Shown: positions 27,185 to 36,410, counted from the stretch's first letter. The stretch is DNA of 64,000 nt from Allobosea sp. OK403 (GCF_900113835.1 NZ_FOQV01000001.1:372001-436000), one strand, 5' to 3'. Made by a program: numbers and translations. Notes: generated by a model from the sequence alone, not told the origin.

Positions 27185-28834
27185 TCAAGGGTGGATCGGG
27201 GGAGGCATCGCCTCGAGCAGCGCGCGCGTATAGGGATGGCGCTTCTGCGCATCGAAATCGGCAGCCTCGAACAGATCGACGAGGTCGCCGCGATAGACCA
27301 CGGCGATGCGGTGAGCGAGTTGGCGCACGAGGTTGAGATCATGCGTGATGAACAGGCATGAGGCCTTTGATTCCGCCTGGAGATCGACGAGCAGGCGCGC
27401 CACGGCGGCCTGCACCGAGACGTCGAGCGAGGAGGTGATCTCGTCGCAGATCACCAGTTTCGGCCTCGCCGCGAAGGCGCGCGCGATCGCGACGCGCTGC
27501 TTCTCGCCGCCGGACAATTGATGCGGATAGCGCCCGGCGAACTCGGCCGGCAGCCTGACCTGCGCCAGCAATTCCGCGACGCGCGCCTCGATAGCGCCGC
27601 CCTTGGCGAGGCCATAGAGCTTCAAGGGGCGTGCGATGATCTCACCGACGCGCTGACGCGGATTGAGGGAGGCATCCGGGTTCTGGAAGATGATCTGCGC
27701 CGCGCGGCGATAGCTGCGGCTGATCGCTCCGCGTTCCTGGACGACGTGGCCGTCGAAGCTGATCGTACCGCTGAAATCGACGATGCCGGCGATGGCCCGC
27801 GCGATGGTCGATTTGCCGGAACCGGATTCGCCGACGATGCCGAGAACCTCGCCCTCGCGGATATCGAGATCGATCTTGCGCGCGCCTTCGACGGCGGCCT
27901 CGCCGCGGCCCATAAGCTTTTGCAGCAGCGAGCGGCCGCCATAGCGCACGGTCAGGTCTTGCGTCGCAAGCACGGTCGGAGCTGCAGTGTCCGGTGCCGG
28001 GCCGGAGAGCCTGATGTCGGGGCGCGGCGCCGCGGCGATCAGCGCGCGGGTGTAGTCGTGCTGCGGATTGCGGAAGAGCGTCGCGGTCGCGCCGCGTTCG
28101 ACGATCTCGCCGCGATGGATCACTGCCACGTCATGGGCGATGCGCGAGACCAGTGCGAGGTCATGCGAGATATAGAGCGCGGCGACCCCGGTATCCTGCT
28201 GAAGCCTTTGGAAGATGTCGAGGATCTGGCGCGAGGTGATGGTGTCGAGCGCCGTCGTCGGCTCGTCGAACAGGATGCATTCGGGGTCGCAGGCGAAGGC
28301 GGTCGCGATCACGACGCGCTGCTTCTCGCCGCCCGAGGCCTCATGCGGATAGCGCTTCATCATCGCAGCCGGACGGGTGATGCCGGTGCGCGCGAGCAAA
28401 GCTTCGCCCTCGCTGAAGGCCTGCGCCTTGCTCATCTTGCGGTGGCGGATCAGGGTCTCGGCAAGCTGTTCCCCGAGTGTCAGCGTCGGGTTCAGCGAGG
28501 TGCTCGGATCCTGGAACACCATGCCGATGCGCGCCCCGCGAATATCGGCGATTTGGCTTTTTGAGGTGGCGCGCAGGCTCTCGCCGGCCAGCAGCAGCTC
28601 GCCGCCGAGTTCGCGCGCATTGCGCGGCAGATAGCGCATGATCGCCCAGGCGAGCGAGGTCTTGCCAGAACCGGACTCGCCGACGAGGCCGAGCGTCTTG
28701 CCGCGCGGAATGCTGATATCGATGGATTTCAGCGCCTGGACCAGGCCGTCCGGCGTCTCATAGGCCAGCGAATAAGCGCGCGCCTCCAGGGCAGGGCGGG
28801 CGTCGGGGCGCGCGGAGGCAATGGCTGTATTCAT
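27185..28834 (-). CDS. Dipeptide-type ABC transporter, fused double ATPase
   Basis: 549 residues holding two complete ATP-binding cassettes, equivalent to DppD fused to DppF. The first has Walker A GESGSGKTS (about 52-60), signature ASGGEKQRV and Walker B CILFDEPTTALD. The second has GESGSGKST (about 346), signature LSGGEKQRV and a Walker B reading LVICDEITSSLD. Each domain ends with a peptide-transporter extension (RALIAAAPRPDI and RALLEAMPPPIHP). It powers the neighbouring permeases. It is co-transcribed after the second permease (10-base gap) and before the M24 hydrolase. Confidence 0.93.
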   Translation of the reverse strand: MNTAIASARPDARPALEARAYSLAYETPDGLVQALKSIDISIPRGKTLGLVGESGSGKTSLAWAIMRYLPRNARELGGELLLAGESLRATSKSQIADIRGARIGMVFQDPSTSLNPTLTLGEQLAETLIRHRKMSKAQAFSEGEALLARTGITRPAAMMKRYPHEASGGEKQRVVIATAFACDPECILFDEPTTALDTITSRQILDIFQRLQQDTGVAALYISHDLALVSRIAHDVAVIHRGEIVERGATATLFRNPQHDYTRALIAAAPRPDIRLSGPAPDTAAPTVLATQDLTVRYGGRSLLQKLMGRGEAAVEGARKIDLDIREGEVLGIVGESGSGKSTIARAIAGIVDFSGTISFDGHVVQERGAISRSYRRAAQIIFQNPDASLNPRQRVGEIIARPLKLYGLAKGGAIEARVAELLAQVRLPAEFAGRYPHQLSGGEKQRVAIARAFAARPKLVICDEITSSLDVSVQAAVARLLVDLQAESKASCLFITHDLNLVRQLAHRIAVVYRGDLVDLFEAADFDAQKRHPYTRALLEAMPPPIHP

Positions 28835-28844
28835 TGTCACGCCG

Positions 28845-29663
28845 TCACCGCCGCCCGCGCGGGTCGGTGAGATCGCGCAAGGCGTCCCCGAGCAGGTTGA
28901 AGCCGAGTGCTGCGAGCGCGATGGCGACGCCGGGAGCCGCGACGCAGATCGGATTGCGGAACATGTATTGCCGCGCCTCGGCGATCATCAGGCCCCATTC
29001 GGTCGAGGGGGGCTGGGCGCCGAGCCCGAGGAAGCCCAGCGTCGCGCCGAGCATGATCGCGAAGGAGACCCGGATCGTCGCCTCGACGATGATCGGGGCG
29101 ATGGTGTTGGGCATGATCTCGCAGGCGATGACATAGACGGGGGACTCGCCCCGCGCCTGCGCCGCCAGAACGAATTCGCGGGTACGCACCGAAAGCACCG
29201 TGCTGCGTGCGATGCGCGCCAGCCCCGGCATGAAGGCAATGGCGACAGCGAGCATGGCGTGGCCCGAGCCGCCGCCCAGCACCGTGACGATCAGCAAGGT
29301 GAAGAGCAGGTCCGGCACGGCGAGCAGCCCGTCGAGCAGGCGCATGATCAGGCTGTCGACAGCGCCTCCGATAGCTCCCGCGATCAGGCCGATCGCGCCG
29401 CCGGCTGCGACGCCGGCCATGGTCGCGCCGAGCCCGAACAGAATGGTCGAGCGGGCGCCGTTGAGAATGCGCGAGAGGATATCGCGGCCGAACTGGTCCG
29501 TGCCGAGCCAGTACGCGACTGAGGGCCCCTGGAGCCGCGACAGCGGGTGGAATTGCTGCGGGTCATAGGGCGCGATCAGCGGACCGAAGATCGTCATCAC
29601 GGCGATGAGCGCCAGAAGCACGGCACCGGCGAGCCCGGTTGGATGTCGCAGCAGGTCACGCAT
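28845..29663 (-). CDS. Dipeptide-type ABC permease (DppC-like)
   Basis: About 272 residues. First helix GLAGAVLLALIAVMTIFGPLIAP, then the DppC-type YDPQQFHPLSRLQGPSVAYWLGTDQFGRDILSRILNGAR and five further helices. The EAA-type coupling loop is around ARGESPVYVIACEIMPN (about residue 180). The ATG at 29663 overlaps the stop of the upstream permease by 8 bases. It pairs with the DppB-like protein to form the channel. Confidence 0.92.
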   Translation of the reverse strand: MRDLLRHPTGLAGAVLLALIAVMTIFGPLIAPYDPQQFHPLSRLQGPSVAYWLGTDQFGRDILSRILNGARSTILFGLGATMAGVAAGGAIGLIAGAIGGAVDSLIMRLLDGLLAVPDLLFTLLIVTVLGGGSGHAMLAVAIAFMPGLARIARSTVLSVRTREFVLAAQARGESPVYVIACEIMPNTIAPIIVEATIRVSFAIMLGATLGFLGLGAQPPSTEWGLMIAEARQYMFRNPICVAAPGVAIALAALGFNLLGDALRDLTDPRGRR

Positions 29664-30606
29664 AACGCACCCGCGGGTCGAGCCTGGCGATGACGATGTC
29701 GGAGACGAGGTTGGAGAGCGCATAGGTAAAGGCGAGCACGAGCGTCGCCGCCTGGATCACCGGCAGGTCGCGGTTCTGTAGCGCGTAGATGATGAGCCGC
29801 CCCAGCCCCGGCCAGGCGAAGACTTCCTCGACCACCAGGATGCCGCCGAGCAGATAGCCGATATCGAGCGAGATCACCGCGACTGCCGGCGCCATCGCGT
29901 TGCGCAGCGCATGGCGCAGCACGACCGAGCGCTCGGAGAGGCCTTTCAGGCGCGCGGCGCGGATATAGTCGCTCGACAGCACGTCGGACATCTCGCTGCG
30001 CACCTGCCGGGCGATATGCGCGGTCAGGATCAGGGAGAGCGTCGCGGCCGGCAGGACGACATGGGACAGGGCTGCGCCCAGGCCCTCCGAAAGCGGCGCG
30101 AAGCCGCCTGCCGGCAGAAAGCCGCGATCGGGGCCGGCCAGGAAAACCAGGAGCAGGGTCGCCGTGACGAATTCGGGTACCGCCGTCCCGATATAGGCGA
30201 AGAGGCCGATGACGAGGTCGACAATCGTGCCGCGCTTCAGCGCCGCCAGAATGCCGAGCGGGATGGCGATCAGGGTCACGGTCGCTAGCGAGGCCAGGGC
30301 AAGCGCCGCCGAGCGCCAGAACGCTTCGCCGATCAACGCCGCGACCGGCTGCGACAGGCGCATCGAGACGCCCCAGTCGCCGCTCAGCATGCCGGAGAAC
30401 CAGCGCCAGTACTGGACATACCAGGGCTGATCGAGGCCGAGCTTTAGCTCCAGCGCCTGCAATTGCGCGGGCGTGGCGTATTCGCCCAGGATCATCACCG
30501 CCGCGTTGCCGGGCAGGATCTGCGTGATCGAGAACACGGTCAGCGAGACGATCAGCAGAACGATGAGGATCGCGGCGAGCCGTCTGAGAAGATACGCCGC
30601 GCTCAT
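29656..30606 (-). CDS. Dipeptide-type ABC permease (DppB-like)
   Basis: 316 residues, six predicted membrane helices. The first is YLLRRLAAILIVLLIVSLTVFSI. The PGNAAVMILGEYATPAQLQAL segment after it is the standard periplasmic start of DppB proteins, and the C-terminal part has the coupling loop (AARLKGLSERSVVLRHALRNA, about residue 220). It lies 7 bases after the binding-protein gene and overlaps the next permease by 8 bases, so it is in the same operon. Confidence 0.93.
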   Translation of the reverse strand: MSAAYLLRRLAAILIVLLIVSLTVFSITQILPGNAAVMILGEYATPAQLQALELKLGLDQPWYVQYWRWFSGMLSGDWGVSMRLSQPVAALIGEAFWRSAALALASLATVTLIAIPLGILAALKRGTIVDLVIGLFAYIGTAVPEFVTATLLLVFLAGPDRGFLPAGGFAPLSEGLGAALSHVVLPAATLSLILTAHIARQVRSEMSDVLSSDYIRAARLKGLSERSVVLRHALRNAMAPAVAVISLDIGYLLGGILVVEEVFAWPGLGRLIIYALQNRDLPVIQAATLVLAFTYALSNLVSDIVIARLDPRVRYA

Positions 30607-30613
30607 GGTCGCA

Positions 30614-32170
30614 TCACGCCTTGTCGAGCCAGACGTTCTCGACGAAGAAATAGCGCGCGAGCGGGTGGCCGACCCAGTTCTTCACATACGAACGGTTGGC
30701 CGTCAGCACATCCTGGAAGAAGGGGATGACGCTGGGCACGTCGCGTACCATCAGCGCCTGGGCCTCCGCATAGATCTTGCGCCGCTCGGCGTCGTCGATC
30801 GTGGCGCGGCCCTTGGCGACGAGCGCGTCGAATTCCTTGCTGTTCCAGGCTGTGTCGGCGAAGGCGGCGTCAGTCGTGAACAGCAGGGTAAAGGCCTGGT
30901 CCTCGGTCGATTGCATGCCCCAATAGCCGATATAGAACTGCCCCTTCATCCAGACATTGGCGAGATAGGTGTCGTGCGGCATGGTCTGCACGTCGATGTC
31001 GAAGCCGGCGGGCTTGGCCATCTCCTTGATCGCGATGCCGACCTGCGAGCGGATGGCCGGGCGGTTCGAGCAGATCAGCGGGATCTTGAGCCCATTGGGA
31101 TAGCCGGCTTCCGCGAGCAGCTTCTTTGCTGCGGCCGGGTCGTATTTCGGCGCCGTGGTCTCGAGCAGATAGCGATAGCCGGGCGAGATCACATTGTCGC
31201 CGGCAGGGCGGCCATAGCCTTCCAGGATGATGTCGACCAGCGTCGGCCGGTCGACCGCCATCGCCATCGCTCGGCGCACGCGGACATCGTCGAAGGGCTT
31301 CTGGTCCTGCCGCATCACGACATTGACGAAGCGCCCTGACGGCGTGCGCACGCCGACGCTGCCCGGCGCCGTCGAGATGCGCTTGAAGTCGGCCTGCTGA
31401 ACCTCGAGCATCGCGTCGACGGCACCCGACAGGTAGTTCTGGGTCTCGGCGGCGAGATCGGGGAAGAGATGCATCTCGACCGCGTCGAGATAGGGTTTGC
31501 CGGGCTGATGATAGGCCGGGTTCTTGACCAGCTTCAGCAAGCGGGCGCTGTCGAAGCTCTCCTGCTTGAATGGGCCGGTGCCGTTGGCCTTGGTGTCGAG
31601 CGCGGTCAGCGGGCCTTTCAGCGTCTCGGCCGAGACAATGCGCGCATTGGCATGGGCGAGCGAGATCGGCAGGTCAGCATAAGACGAGGTGAGCGTGAAC
31701 TTCACCGTCAGCGGATCGACCGCCGCGACATCGCCGATCATGCTCAGCACCGTGCGGGCAGGCGAGGCGCTCTTGGGGTCCTGGATCGTCTTGATCGTGG
31801 CGACGACGTCCTCGGCGGTGAAGGGCTTGCCGTCATGGAAGCTGACGTTGGGCCTGAGCTTGAAGACGAAGCTCTTGGCATCGGCGTCAGCGCTCCATTC
31901 GAGCGCGAGATCGGGCTGCGCTCGCATGTCGGGGCCCATCCGGGTCAGGCCGGAATAGAGCATGTCGACTGCGAGATACTCGGCCGGGCCGGAGATTTGC
32001 AGCACGTTCAGCGAGGCGACGCGGGTCGGATGGCTGATCTTCAGCGTGCCGCCGCTCTTGGGCGTACCGACGCTCTTGGGCGCGCCTTGCGCGAAGGAAA
32101 GATCGGGCAGAGCGGTCGTCGCGGCGAGGCCCGCGAGAGCGCTGCGGCGTGTGATCGGAAGCTGCGTCAT
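30614..32170 (-). CDS. ABC transporter substrate-binding protein, peptide family
   Basis: 518-residue SBP_bac_5-family protein, exported through Tat (ITRRSALAGLAATTALPDLSFA). It shows the cluster-C features LEWSADADAKSFVFKLRPNVSFHDGKPFTAEDVVATIKTI (about residues 90-130) and a C-terminal FVENVWL. Family ligands include di- and oligopeptides, nickel, opines and ectoine-like compounds. Its place between two DoeA-like hydrolases points to a small cyclic or N-acylated amino-acid derivative rather than general peptides. This is inference. Confidence 0.92.
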   Translation of the reverse strand: MTQLPITRRSALAGLAATTALPDLSFAQGAPKSVGTPKSGGTLKISHPTRVASLNVLQISGPAEYLAVDMLYSGLTRMGPDMRAQPDLALEWSADADAKSFVFKLRPNVSFHDGKPFTAEDVVATIKTIQDPKSASPARTVLSMIGDVAAVDPLTVKFTLTSSYADLPISLAHANARIVSAETLKGPLTALDTKANGTGPFKQESFDSARLLKLVKNPAYHQPGKPYLDAVEMHLFPDLAAETQNYLSGAVDAMLEVQQADFKRISTAPGSVGVRTPSGRFVNVVMRQDQKPFDDVRVRRAMAMAVDRPTLVDIILEGYGRPAGDNVISPGYRYLLETTAPKYDPAAAKKLLAEAGYPNGLKIPLICSNRPAIRSQVGIAIKEMAKPAGFDIDVQTMPHDTYLANVWMKGQFYIGYWGMQSTEDQAFTLLFTTDAAFADTAWNSKEFDALVAKGRATIDDAERRKIYAEAQALMVRDVPSVIPFFQDVLTANRSYVKNWVGHPLARYFFVENVWLDKA

Positions 32171-32181
32171 GGGTCTTCCCC

Positions 32182-33360
32182 TCAGAGGACTTCGGTGAGA
32201 GCGTCGGGCAGGCCGGTCAGGATCTCAGGCGCGCCCTCGGTGACGAGCAGCGTATGGCCGACGCCCATGGCGTAGCCGGTGTCGCTGTCGCCGATCATGA
32301 CGTGGTAGAACAGCGTCATGCCGGGCTGGCAGATGGTCGGGTTGCCGGAATAGATCATCGGCGGCACGTCCATGCTGGTCGGCGCCCAGGTGCAGCCGAC
32401 CGAGTAGCCGGTCGCGCCGAAACGGTGCGCCGCGAAGCCGCCCTTGTCGAGGCCGTCGGCATGGACGTCGAAGATCTCGCCCAGGGTGGTGCCGGGCCGC
32501 GCGATCTCGGTCATCCGGTCCATCGTGGTCCGCGCCGTCTCGTACATGTGCTTCTGCTGGTCGCTGGCGCGGCCCATCAGGATCGTCCACTCGGTCTTGC
32601 AGCAATAGCGGCGATAGGCGACCGGGTATTCGACGATGATCTGGTCGACCGCCTCCAGCCGGCGCGGCATGGAGACGCCACGGCCATAGACCGCGCGCTG
32701 GCCCGAATTGAACAGGGGCGCATTGGGCGGCATGTCGCCGCCACCCTCCAGCACGACCTTGAGATAGGCCGCCGTCAGCGAGGAATCCATCACGCCGGGC
32801 CTGGCGGTTTCGATCACCACTTCGAGCGATTTATCGAGCAGCTTGCCGGCCTGGCGCATGTAGTCGATTTCGGCGGGCGACTTCACCAGGCGCAATTTGC
32901 GGATCAGGTGGTCGTCATTGTCGAGCCTGCAGAAGCCGTCGAGCGTCTTCTGCAGCCGCCAGAGATTCCAGCCGGTCAGGCCATGCGTGTTGAGCTCGAC
33001 GGCGATGTTGGCGCCCTTGAGCCCGAGCTCTTCGAGGATGCCCTTGAGATCGCGCGCCGGATTGGCGTCCTCGGCGTCCCACCAGATCCGGATGTCCTCC
33101 ATCGTCGAGGTCTGGCGCGCCTGGAGCAGGTCGGGGCGGCGCGTCAGCAAGACGATGGGGCGCTCATCGGCCGTCACCACCGAGCACTGGAAGAAGACCG
33201 AGCCGCCGGTGTCGTAGCCGGTCAGCCAGTAATGGCTCTCCTGGGCGAAGACGAGCATGGCGTCGAAGCCGCGCGCCTTCAGCGTCTGCCGCAGGCGGCC
33301 CTGGCGTTCGAGGTGTTCCTCACGCGAAAAAGGCAAGGTGGGGGCGCCGGTAAAAGCCAT
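32182..33360 (-). CDS. M24-family hydrolase, DoeA-like (first gene of operon)
   Basis: 392 residues and clearly paralogous to the M24 protein at 25956-27170: SHYWLTGYDTGGSVFFQ, LLTRRPDLLQARQ, MDVPPMIYSGNPTI. Metal-ligand positions are again non-standard (VEYPVAYRRYCCKTEWTI, GYSVGCTWAPTSMDV, GMTLFYHVMIG), so the protein probably works without the dinuclear metal site. It leads the ABC operon and its start lies 116 bases from the divergent GntR gene. Having two related hydrolases suggests two successive or alternative amide cleavages of the imported compound. Confidence 0.82.
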   Translation of the reverse strand: MAFTGAPTLPFSREEHLERQGRLRQTLKARGFDAMLVFAQESHYWLTGYDTGGSVFFQCSVVTADERPIVLLTRRPDLLQARQTSTMEDIRIWWDAEDANPARDLKGILEELGLKGANIAVELNTHGLTGWNLWRLQKTLDGFCRLDNDDHLIRKLRLVKSPAEIDYMRQAGKLLDKSLEVVIETARPGVMDSSLTAAYLKVVLEGGGDMPPNAPLFNSGQRAVYGRGVSMPRRLEAVDQIIVEYPVAYRRYCCKTEWTILMGRASDQQKHMYETARTTMDRMTEIARPGTTLGEIFDVHADGLDKGGFAAHRFGATGYSVGCTWAPTSMDVPPMIYSGNPTICQPGMTLFYHVMIGDSDTGYAMGVGHTLLVTEGAPEILTGLPDALTEVL

Positions 33361-33439
33361 ATCCGTCTCCGCCGCAAGATCGTCAGGGCAAGATAGTCAG
33401 AGGTCACCGACGAAGCTTGCTTGCAGTCACGCTACGAGG

Positions 33440-33449
33440 TGGTATACCA
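33440..33449. promoter_or_regulatory. Candidate GntR (FCD) operator TGGTATACCA
   Basis: Perfect 10-bp palindrome in the gap between the divergent M24/ABC operon (start 33360) and the GntR gene. It fits the TNGTATACNA-type sites recognised by many FadR-subfamily GntR regulators, so it probably mediates autoregulation and control of the ABC operon. It supports placing the GntR start downstream, at 33477. Confidence 0.6.
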
Positions 33450-33476
33450 ATCGTCAACCACTGGAATGCACAGAGC

Positions 33477-34211
33477 TTGGACACATCTGCACAGAAAGCG
33501 GCCTCGACCGCCAGCCGCTCCCGCAAAACCGCCAAGGCACAGGCATCCGCCGGCGCCTTCGCCGAGCCGGAGAAGAGTCTGGCCGCCCAGGCCTATGAGG
33601 CCGTGCTCGACATGATCATGTCGGGGGAGGCCAAGCCCGGCGCCTTCTTTACCGAGCGCAGGCTGGCCGAGCAGCTCGCCATGTCGCGCACGCCGCTGCG
33701 CGATGCGCTGCTGATCCTGGAGAGCGAGGGTCTGATCGTCCGCCTGGGCGCGCGTGGCGTGCAGGTCGCGACCATGCGCATCGAGGAGTTCGCCGAGAAT
33801 CTCGGCGTGCGTCGCCTGCTCGAGCCGGAAGCCGCACGCATCGCCGCCGGCCGGGTCGCGCCGGAGCTGCTGGTGACGCTGCGAGCGCGTTTCGAGGCGC
33901 TGCTGGCCCATTCGCAGGCGGGCGAAACGCCCGATCGCACCGAAGTCCGGGGCGCTGACGACATGCTGCACAGCGCCATAGCCGATGCGGCCGGCAATTC
34001 CCGGCTCGCCGCGATCGTGCGCAATCTGCGCCGGCAGACATTGATGTTCGACCTGCGCAGCCTGCCTGAACGCTTCACCGATACCTGCCGCGAACATCTC
34101 GCGATCGTCCAAGCACTCGCCGAGAGCGACGGTGAGAAGGCGGCGCAAGCGATGCGCGACCATCTTGATGCCGTGCGCGCCAGCATCGTCGCGCGGCTGG
34201 CGCGCCTGTGA
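33477..34211 (+). CDS. GntR-family regulator, FadR/FCD subfamily
   Basis: About 244 residues. Winged helix: SLAAQAYEAVLDMIMSGEAKPGAFFTERRLAEQLAMSRTPLRDALLILESEGLIVR (about residues 37-92). The C-terminal all-helical FCD ligand domain follows (FAENLGVRRLLEPEAARIA, ADDMLHSAIADAAGN, DTCREHLAIVQALAESDGEKAAQAMRDHL), with metal-ligand-type Asp and His residues. The start is uncertain: TTG at 33477 lies after the operator-like palindrome, and TTG at 33417 would run through it. The stop overlaps the start of the M20 hydrolase (GTGA). The effector is likely an acid produced by the pathway. Confidence 0.85.
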   Translation: MDTSAQKAASTASRSRKTAKAQASAGAFAEPEKSLAAQAYEAVLDMIMSGEAKPGAFFTERRLAEQLAMSRTPLRDALLILESEGLIVRLGARGVQVATMRIEEFAENLGVRRLLEPEAARIAAGRVAPELLVTLRARFEALLAHSQAGETPDRTEVRGADDMLHSAIADAAGNSRLAAIVRNLRRQTLMFDLRSLPERFTDTCREHLAIVQALAESDGEKAAQAMRDHLDAVRASIVARLARL

Positions 34212-35506
34212 CGGCGTTTCAATCGGAGTCGTCATCGCTGCCGGCTGAGCCCGATATCGCGTTGGCGGAGCGGCTGTTCGATGAGCTGAGCGCGAGGACT
34301 GGCGGCACTGAGGGGATCACGCGCGCCTCCTATGGTCCCGGCGAGGCGATCGCCCATGACATCATCGCGCGCGAGGCTGCGCGTCTTGGGCTGACGCTGC
34401 GGCGCGATCCGGCGCTCAACCTCTATGCGACCTTGCGGGGCCGGACCCGCGAGCCTGCGATCATGATCGGCTCGCACCTCGACTCCGTGCCGAATGGCGG
34501 CAATTTCGACGGCGCCGCCGGCGTCCTCGCCAGCCTTGCTGTCCTCGCCGGGATCGTCCGGGCAGGGACCGTGCCGCCGCGCGACATTGTTCTGACCGTA
34601 ATCCGGGCTGAGGAAAGCGCCTGGTTCAATGCCTCCTATATAGGCAGCCGTGCCGCGTTCGGGGCGCTCGCGGCGGCTGAACTTGATCAGGTCAAGCGCA
34701 GCGACGACAACCGCAGCCTGGCGGACCACATGCTGGAGGCCGGTGCGGATCTCGACGCTTTGCGCGCGGGACAGGGCGTCCTCGCCCCTGCGGAGATAGG
34801 GGCCTTCATCGAGCCGCATATCGAGCAGGGACCTGTCCTGCTGGCGCAGGGCGCGCCGGCCGCGATCGTCACCGGCATCCGGGGCTCGGCGCGGTTTCGC
34901 CATGTCATCTGCCGGGGTGAATATGCCCATTCCGGCGCCACGCCGCGCGCGTTGCGGCGCGACGCCGCTTTGGCCGCGGCCGAACTCACGCTCCGGCTCG
35001 ATGAGCTCTGGTGCGATCTGGAAGCCGAGGGCGAAGACCTCACGATCACCGTCGGACAGCTTGCAACCGACCCGGCGGAACACGCCTTCAGCAAGGTCGC
35101 CGGGCGCGTGGACCTTTCGATCGACCTGCGCAGCCGCTCGCCCGCCTTGCTGGCGCGCGCGCCCGATCTCATGCGCGACATCGCGGCGCAGATCGCCCGG
35201 CGCCGCGGCGTCTCGATCGATCTTGGGCCGCTTTCAGGCACCGAGCCCGCCTTGATGGATGAGCGCCTCGCCATGCGCCTGACAGGAATGGCCGAGGCGG
35301 AGGGGCTCGCCTTTCCGCAAATGGCCTGCGGAGCCGGCCATGACGCGGCGATCTTCGCCAATCACGGCGTGCCGACCGCGATGATCTTCATCCGCAACGC
35401 GCATGGCAGCCACAATCCGCGTGAATCAATGGCGATTCAGGATCTCGCGGTCGCTGCGCGCATCCTGATGCGGTTTTGCCTTGAACCGGGCAGCATCAGT
35501 GCATGA
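34208..35506 (+). CDS. M20-type Zn amidohydrolase (N-carbamoyl-amino acid / allantoate type)
   Basis: 432 residues. Metal-site motifs: GSHLDSVPNGGNFDGAAG (His and Asp, about residue 94), RAEESAWFN (Glu pair, about 136), EPHIEQGPVL (His, about 202) and a C-terminal IRNAHGSHNPRE (His). The layout matches N-carbamoyl-L-amino-acid hydrolases, beta-ureidopropionase and allantoate amidohydrolases, which release an amino acid, CO2 and ammonia from a ureido or N-acyl group. GTG start, overlapping the regulator's stop by 4 bases. Cytoplasmic. Likely acts on the product of the M24 hydrolases or of ring opening; the true substrate is unknown. Confidence 0.85.
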   Translation: MTAFQSESSSLPAEPDIALAERLFDELSARTGGTEGITRASYGPGEAIAHDIIAREAARLGLTLRRDPALNLYATLRGRTREPAIMIGSHLDSVPNGGNFDGAAGVLASLAVLAGIVRAGTVPPRDIVLTVIRAEESAWFNASYIGSRAAFGALAAAELDQVKRSDDNRSLADHMLEAGADLDALRAGQGVLAPAEIGAFIEPHIEQGPVLLAQGAPAAIVTGIRGSARFRHVICRGEYAHSGATPRALRRDAALAAAELTLRLDELWCDLEAEGEDLTITVGQLATDPAEHAFSKVAGRVDLSIDLRSRSPALLARAPDLMRDIAAQIARRRGVSIDLGPLSGTEPALMDERLAMRLTGMAEAEGLAFPQMACGAGHDAAIFANHGVPTAMIFIRNAHGSHNPRESMAIQDLAVAARILMRFCLEPGSISA

Positions 35507-35553
35507 CAATTGCCGAGGCTCTCAGCCGGGCGTCGCGTGGCGTGGTTTGGCCG

Positions 35554-35659
35554 CTAGAGCATTTTCGAGCGAAGTGGACGCCGGTTCGCGCGAAGAAAAT
35601 GCGATAAAACAAGGAGGTAGAGCATTCCCGCGATTCGGAGAAACGCGGAAATGCTCTAG
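35554..35659. repeat. Dispersed palindromic repeat, long form (copy 1)
   Basis: 106-bp element from CTAGAGCATTTT to ATGCTCTAG, about 90% identical by eye to 51753-51857. Its 3' part is a hairpin with 19-bp arms (35618-35636 and 35640-35658, two mismatches, GGA loop). It sits between the M20 hydrolase and pxpB, inside what would otherwise be one transcript. Confidence 0.85.
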
Positions 35660-35675
35660 GCTTTGCGAGAGACGG

Positions 35676-36410
35676 ATGACGATCGAGACCTTGCCCCATC
35701 CCCGCCTGTTGCGTTGCGGCGACGCCGCCATCTCGGTCGAATTCGGGGATGCGATCGATCCCGCCGTCAATGCGCGCGTGCTGGCGCTCGATGCGGCGCT
35801 CGCTGCCGAGCCGCAGGCCGGCCTGCTCGAGACCGTGCCGACCTACCGCTCTCTCCTGATCCATCTCGACCCTCTCCGCACTGATGTCCGGTCCTTGTCG
35901 GAGCGCATTCTCGCTCTCAGCGAGAAGCCGGTCGCGGCAGGCGGCAAGGTGCGGCGCTGGCGCGTGCCGGTTGTCTATGGCGGCGATTTCGGCATGGACC
36001 TCGACGATCTGGCGGCGCGCCACGGCATCAGCGGGGAGGCGCTGGTCACGCGCCATGCGGCCGCGACCTATGTCGTCGCGATGATCGGCTTCATGCCGGG
36101 CTTTGCCTATCTCAGCGGGCTCGACCCGGTGCTCGCCACTCCGCGCCGGCTCGAACCGCGCATGAAGACGCCGGCGCAGTCGGTCTCCATCGGTGGGGCG
36201 CAGGGCGCCATTTCCACCGTCGAGGGGCCGAGCGGCTGGCATATGATCGGCCGAACGCCGGCGCGCGGCTTCATGCCGGGGCGCGACCCGGTCTTCACCT
36301 ATGCGCCGGGCGATGAGATTCGTTTCGAGCGCATTGCCCCGGATGAATGGGCCGGGCTCGATGCGCTGGCGGCCTCCGGGGCCCCCGTCGCCCGTTGCGA
36401 GGCGCCATGA
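35676..36410 (+). CDS. pxpB: 5-oxoprolinase subunit PxpB (KipI family)
   Basis: About 244 residues. Family marks: RLLRCGDAAISVEFGDAIDPAVNARVLAL near the N-terminus, VPVVYGGDFGMDLDDLAARHGIS in the middle, and the nucleotide or biotin-like segment GFMPGFAYLSGLDPVLATPRR followed by VSIGGAQGAISTVEGPSGWHMIGRTP. With PxpA and PxpC it forms the ATP-dependent 5-oxoprolinase that turns pyroglutamate into glutamate. The ATG at 35676 gives the standard N-terminus; the next gene starts by ATGA overlap. Confidence 0.9.
   Translation: MTIETLPHPRLLRCGDAAISVEFGDAIDPAVNARVLALDAALAAEPQAGLLETVPTYRSLLIHLDPLRTDVRSLSERILALSEKPVAAGGKVRRWRVPVVYGGDFGMDLDDLAARHGISGEALVTRHAAATYVVAMIGFMPGFAYLSGLDPVLATPRRLEPRMKTPAQSVSIGGAQGAISTVEGPSGWHMIGRTPARGFMPGRDPVFTYAPGDEIRFERIAPDEWAGLDALAASGAPVARCEAP

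Noticed and set aside
33417..33476. Extra 20 residues at the N-terminus of the GntR regulator
   Set aside because: No ribosome-binding site and the stretch contains the operator-like palindrome; the start is left at 33477 with stated doubt.
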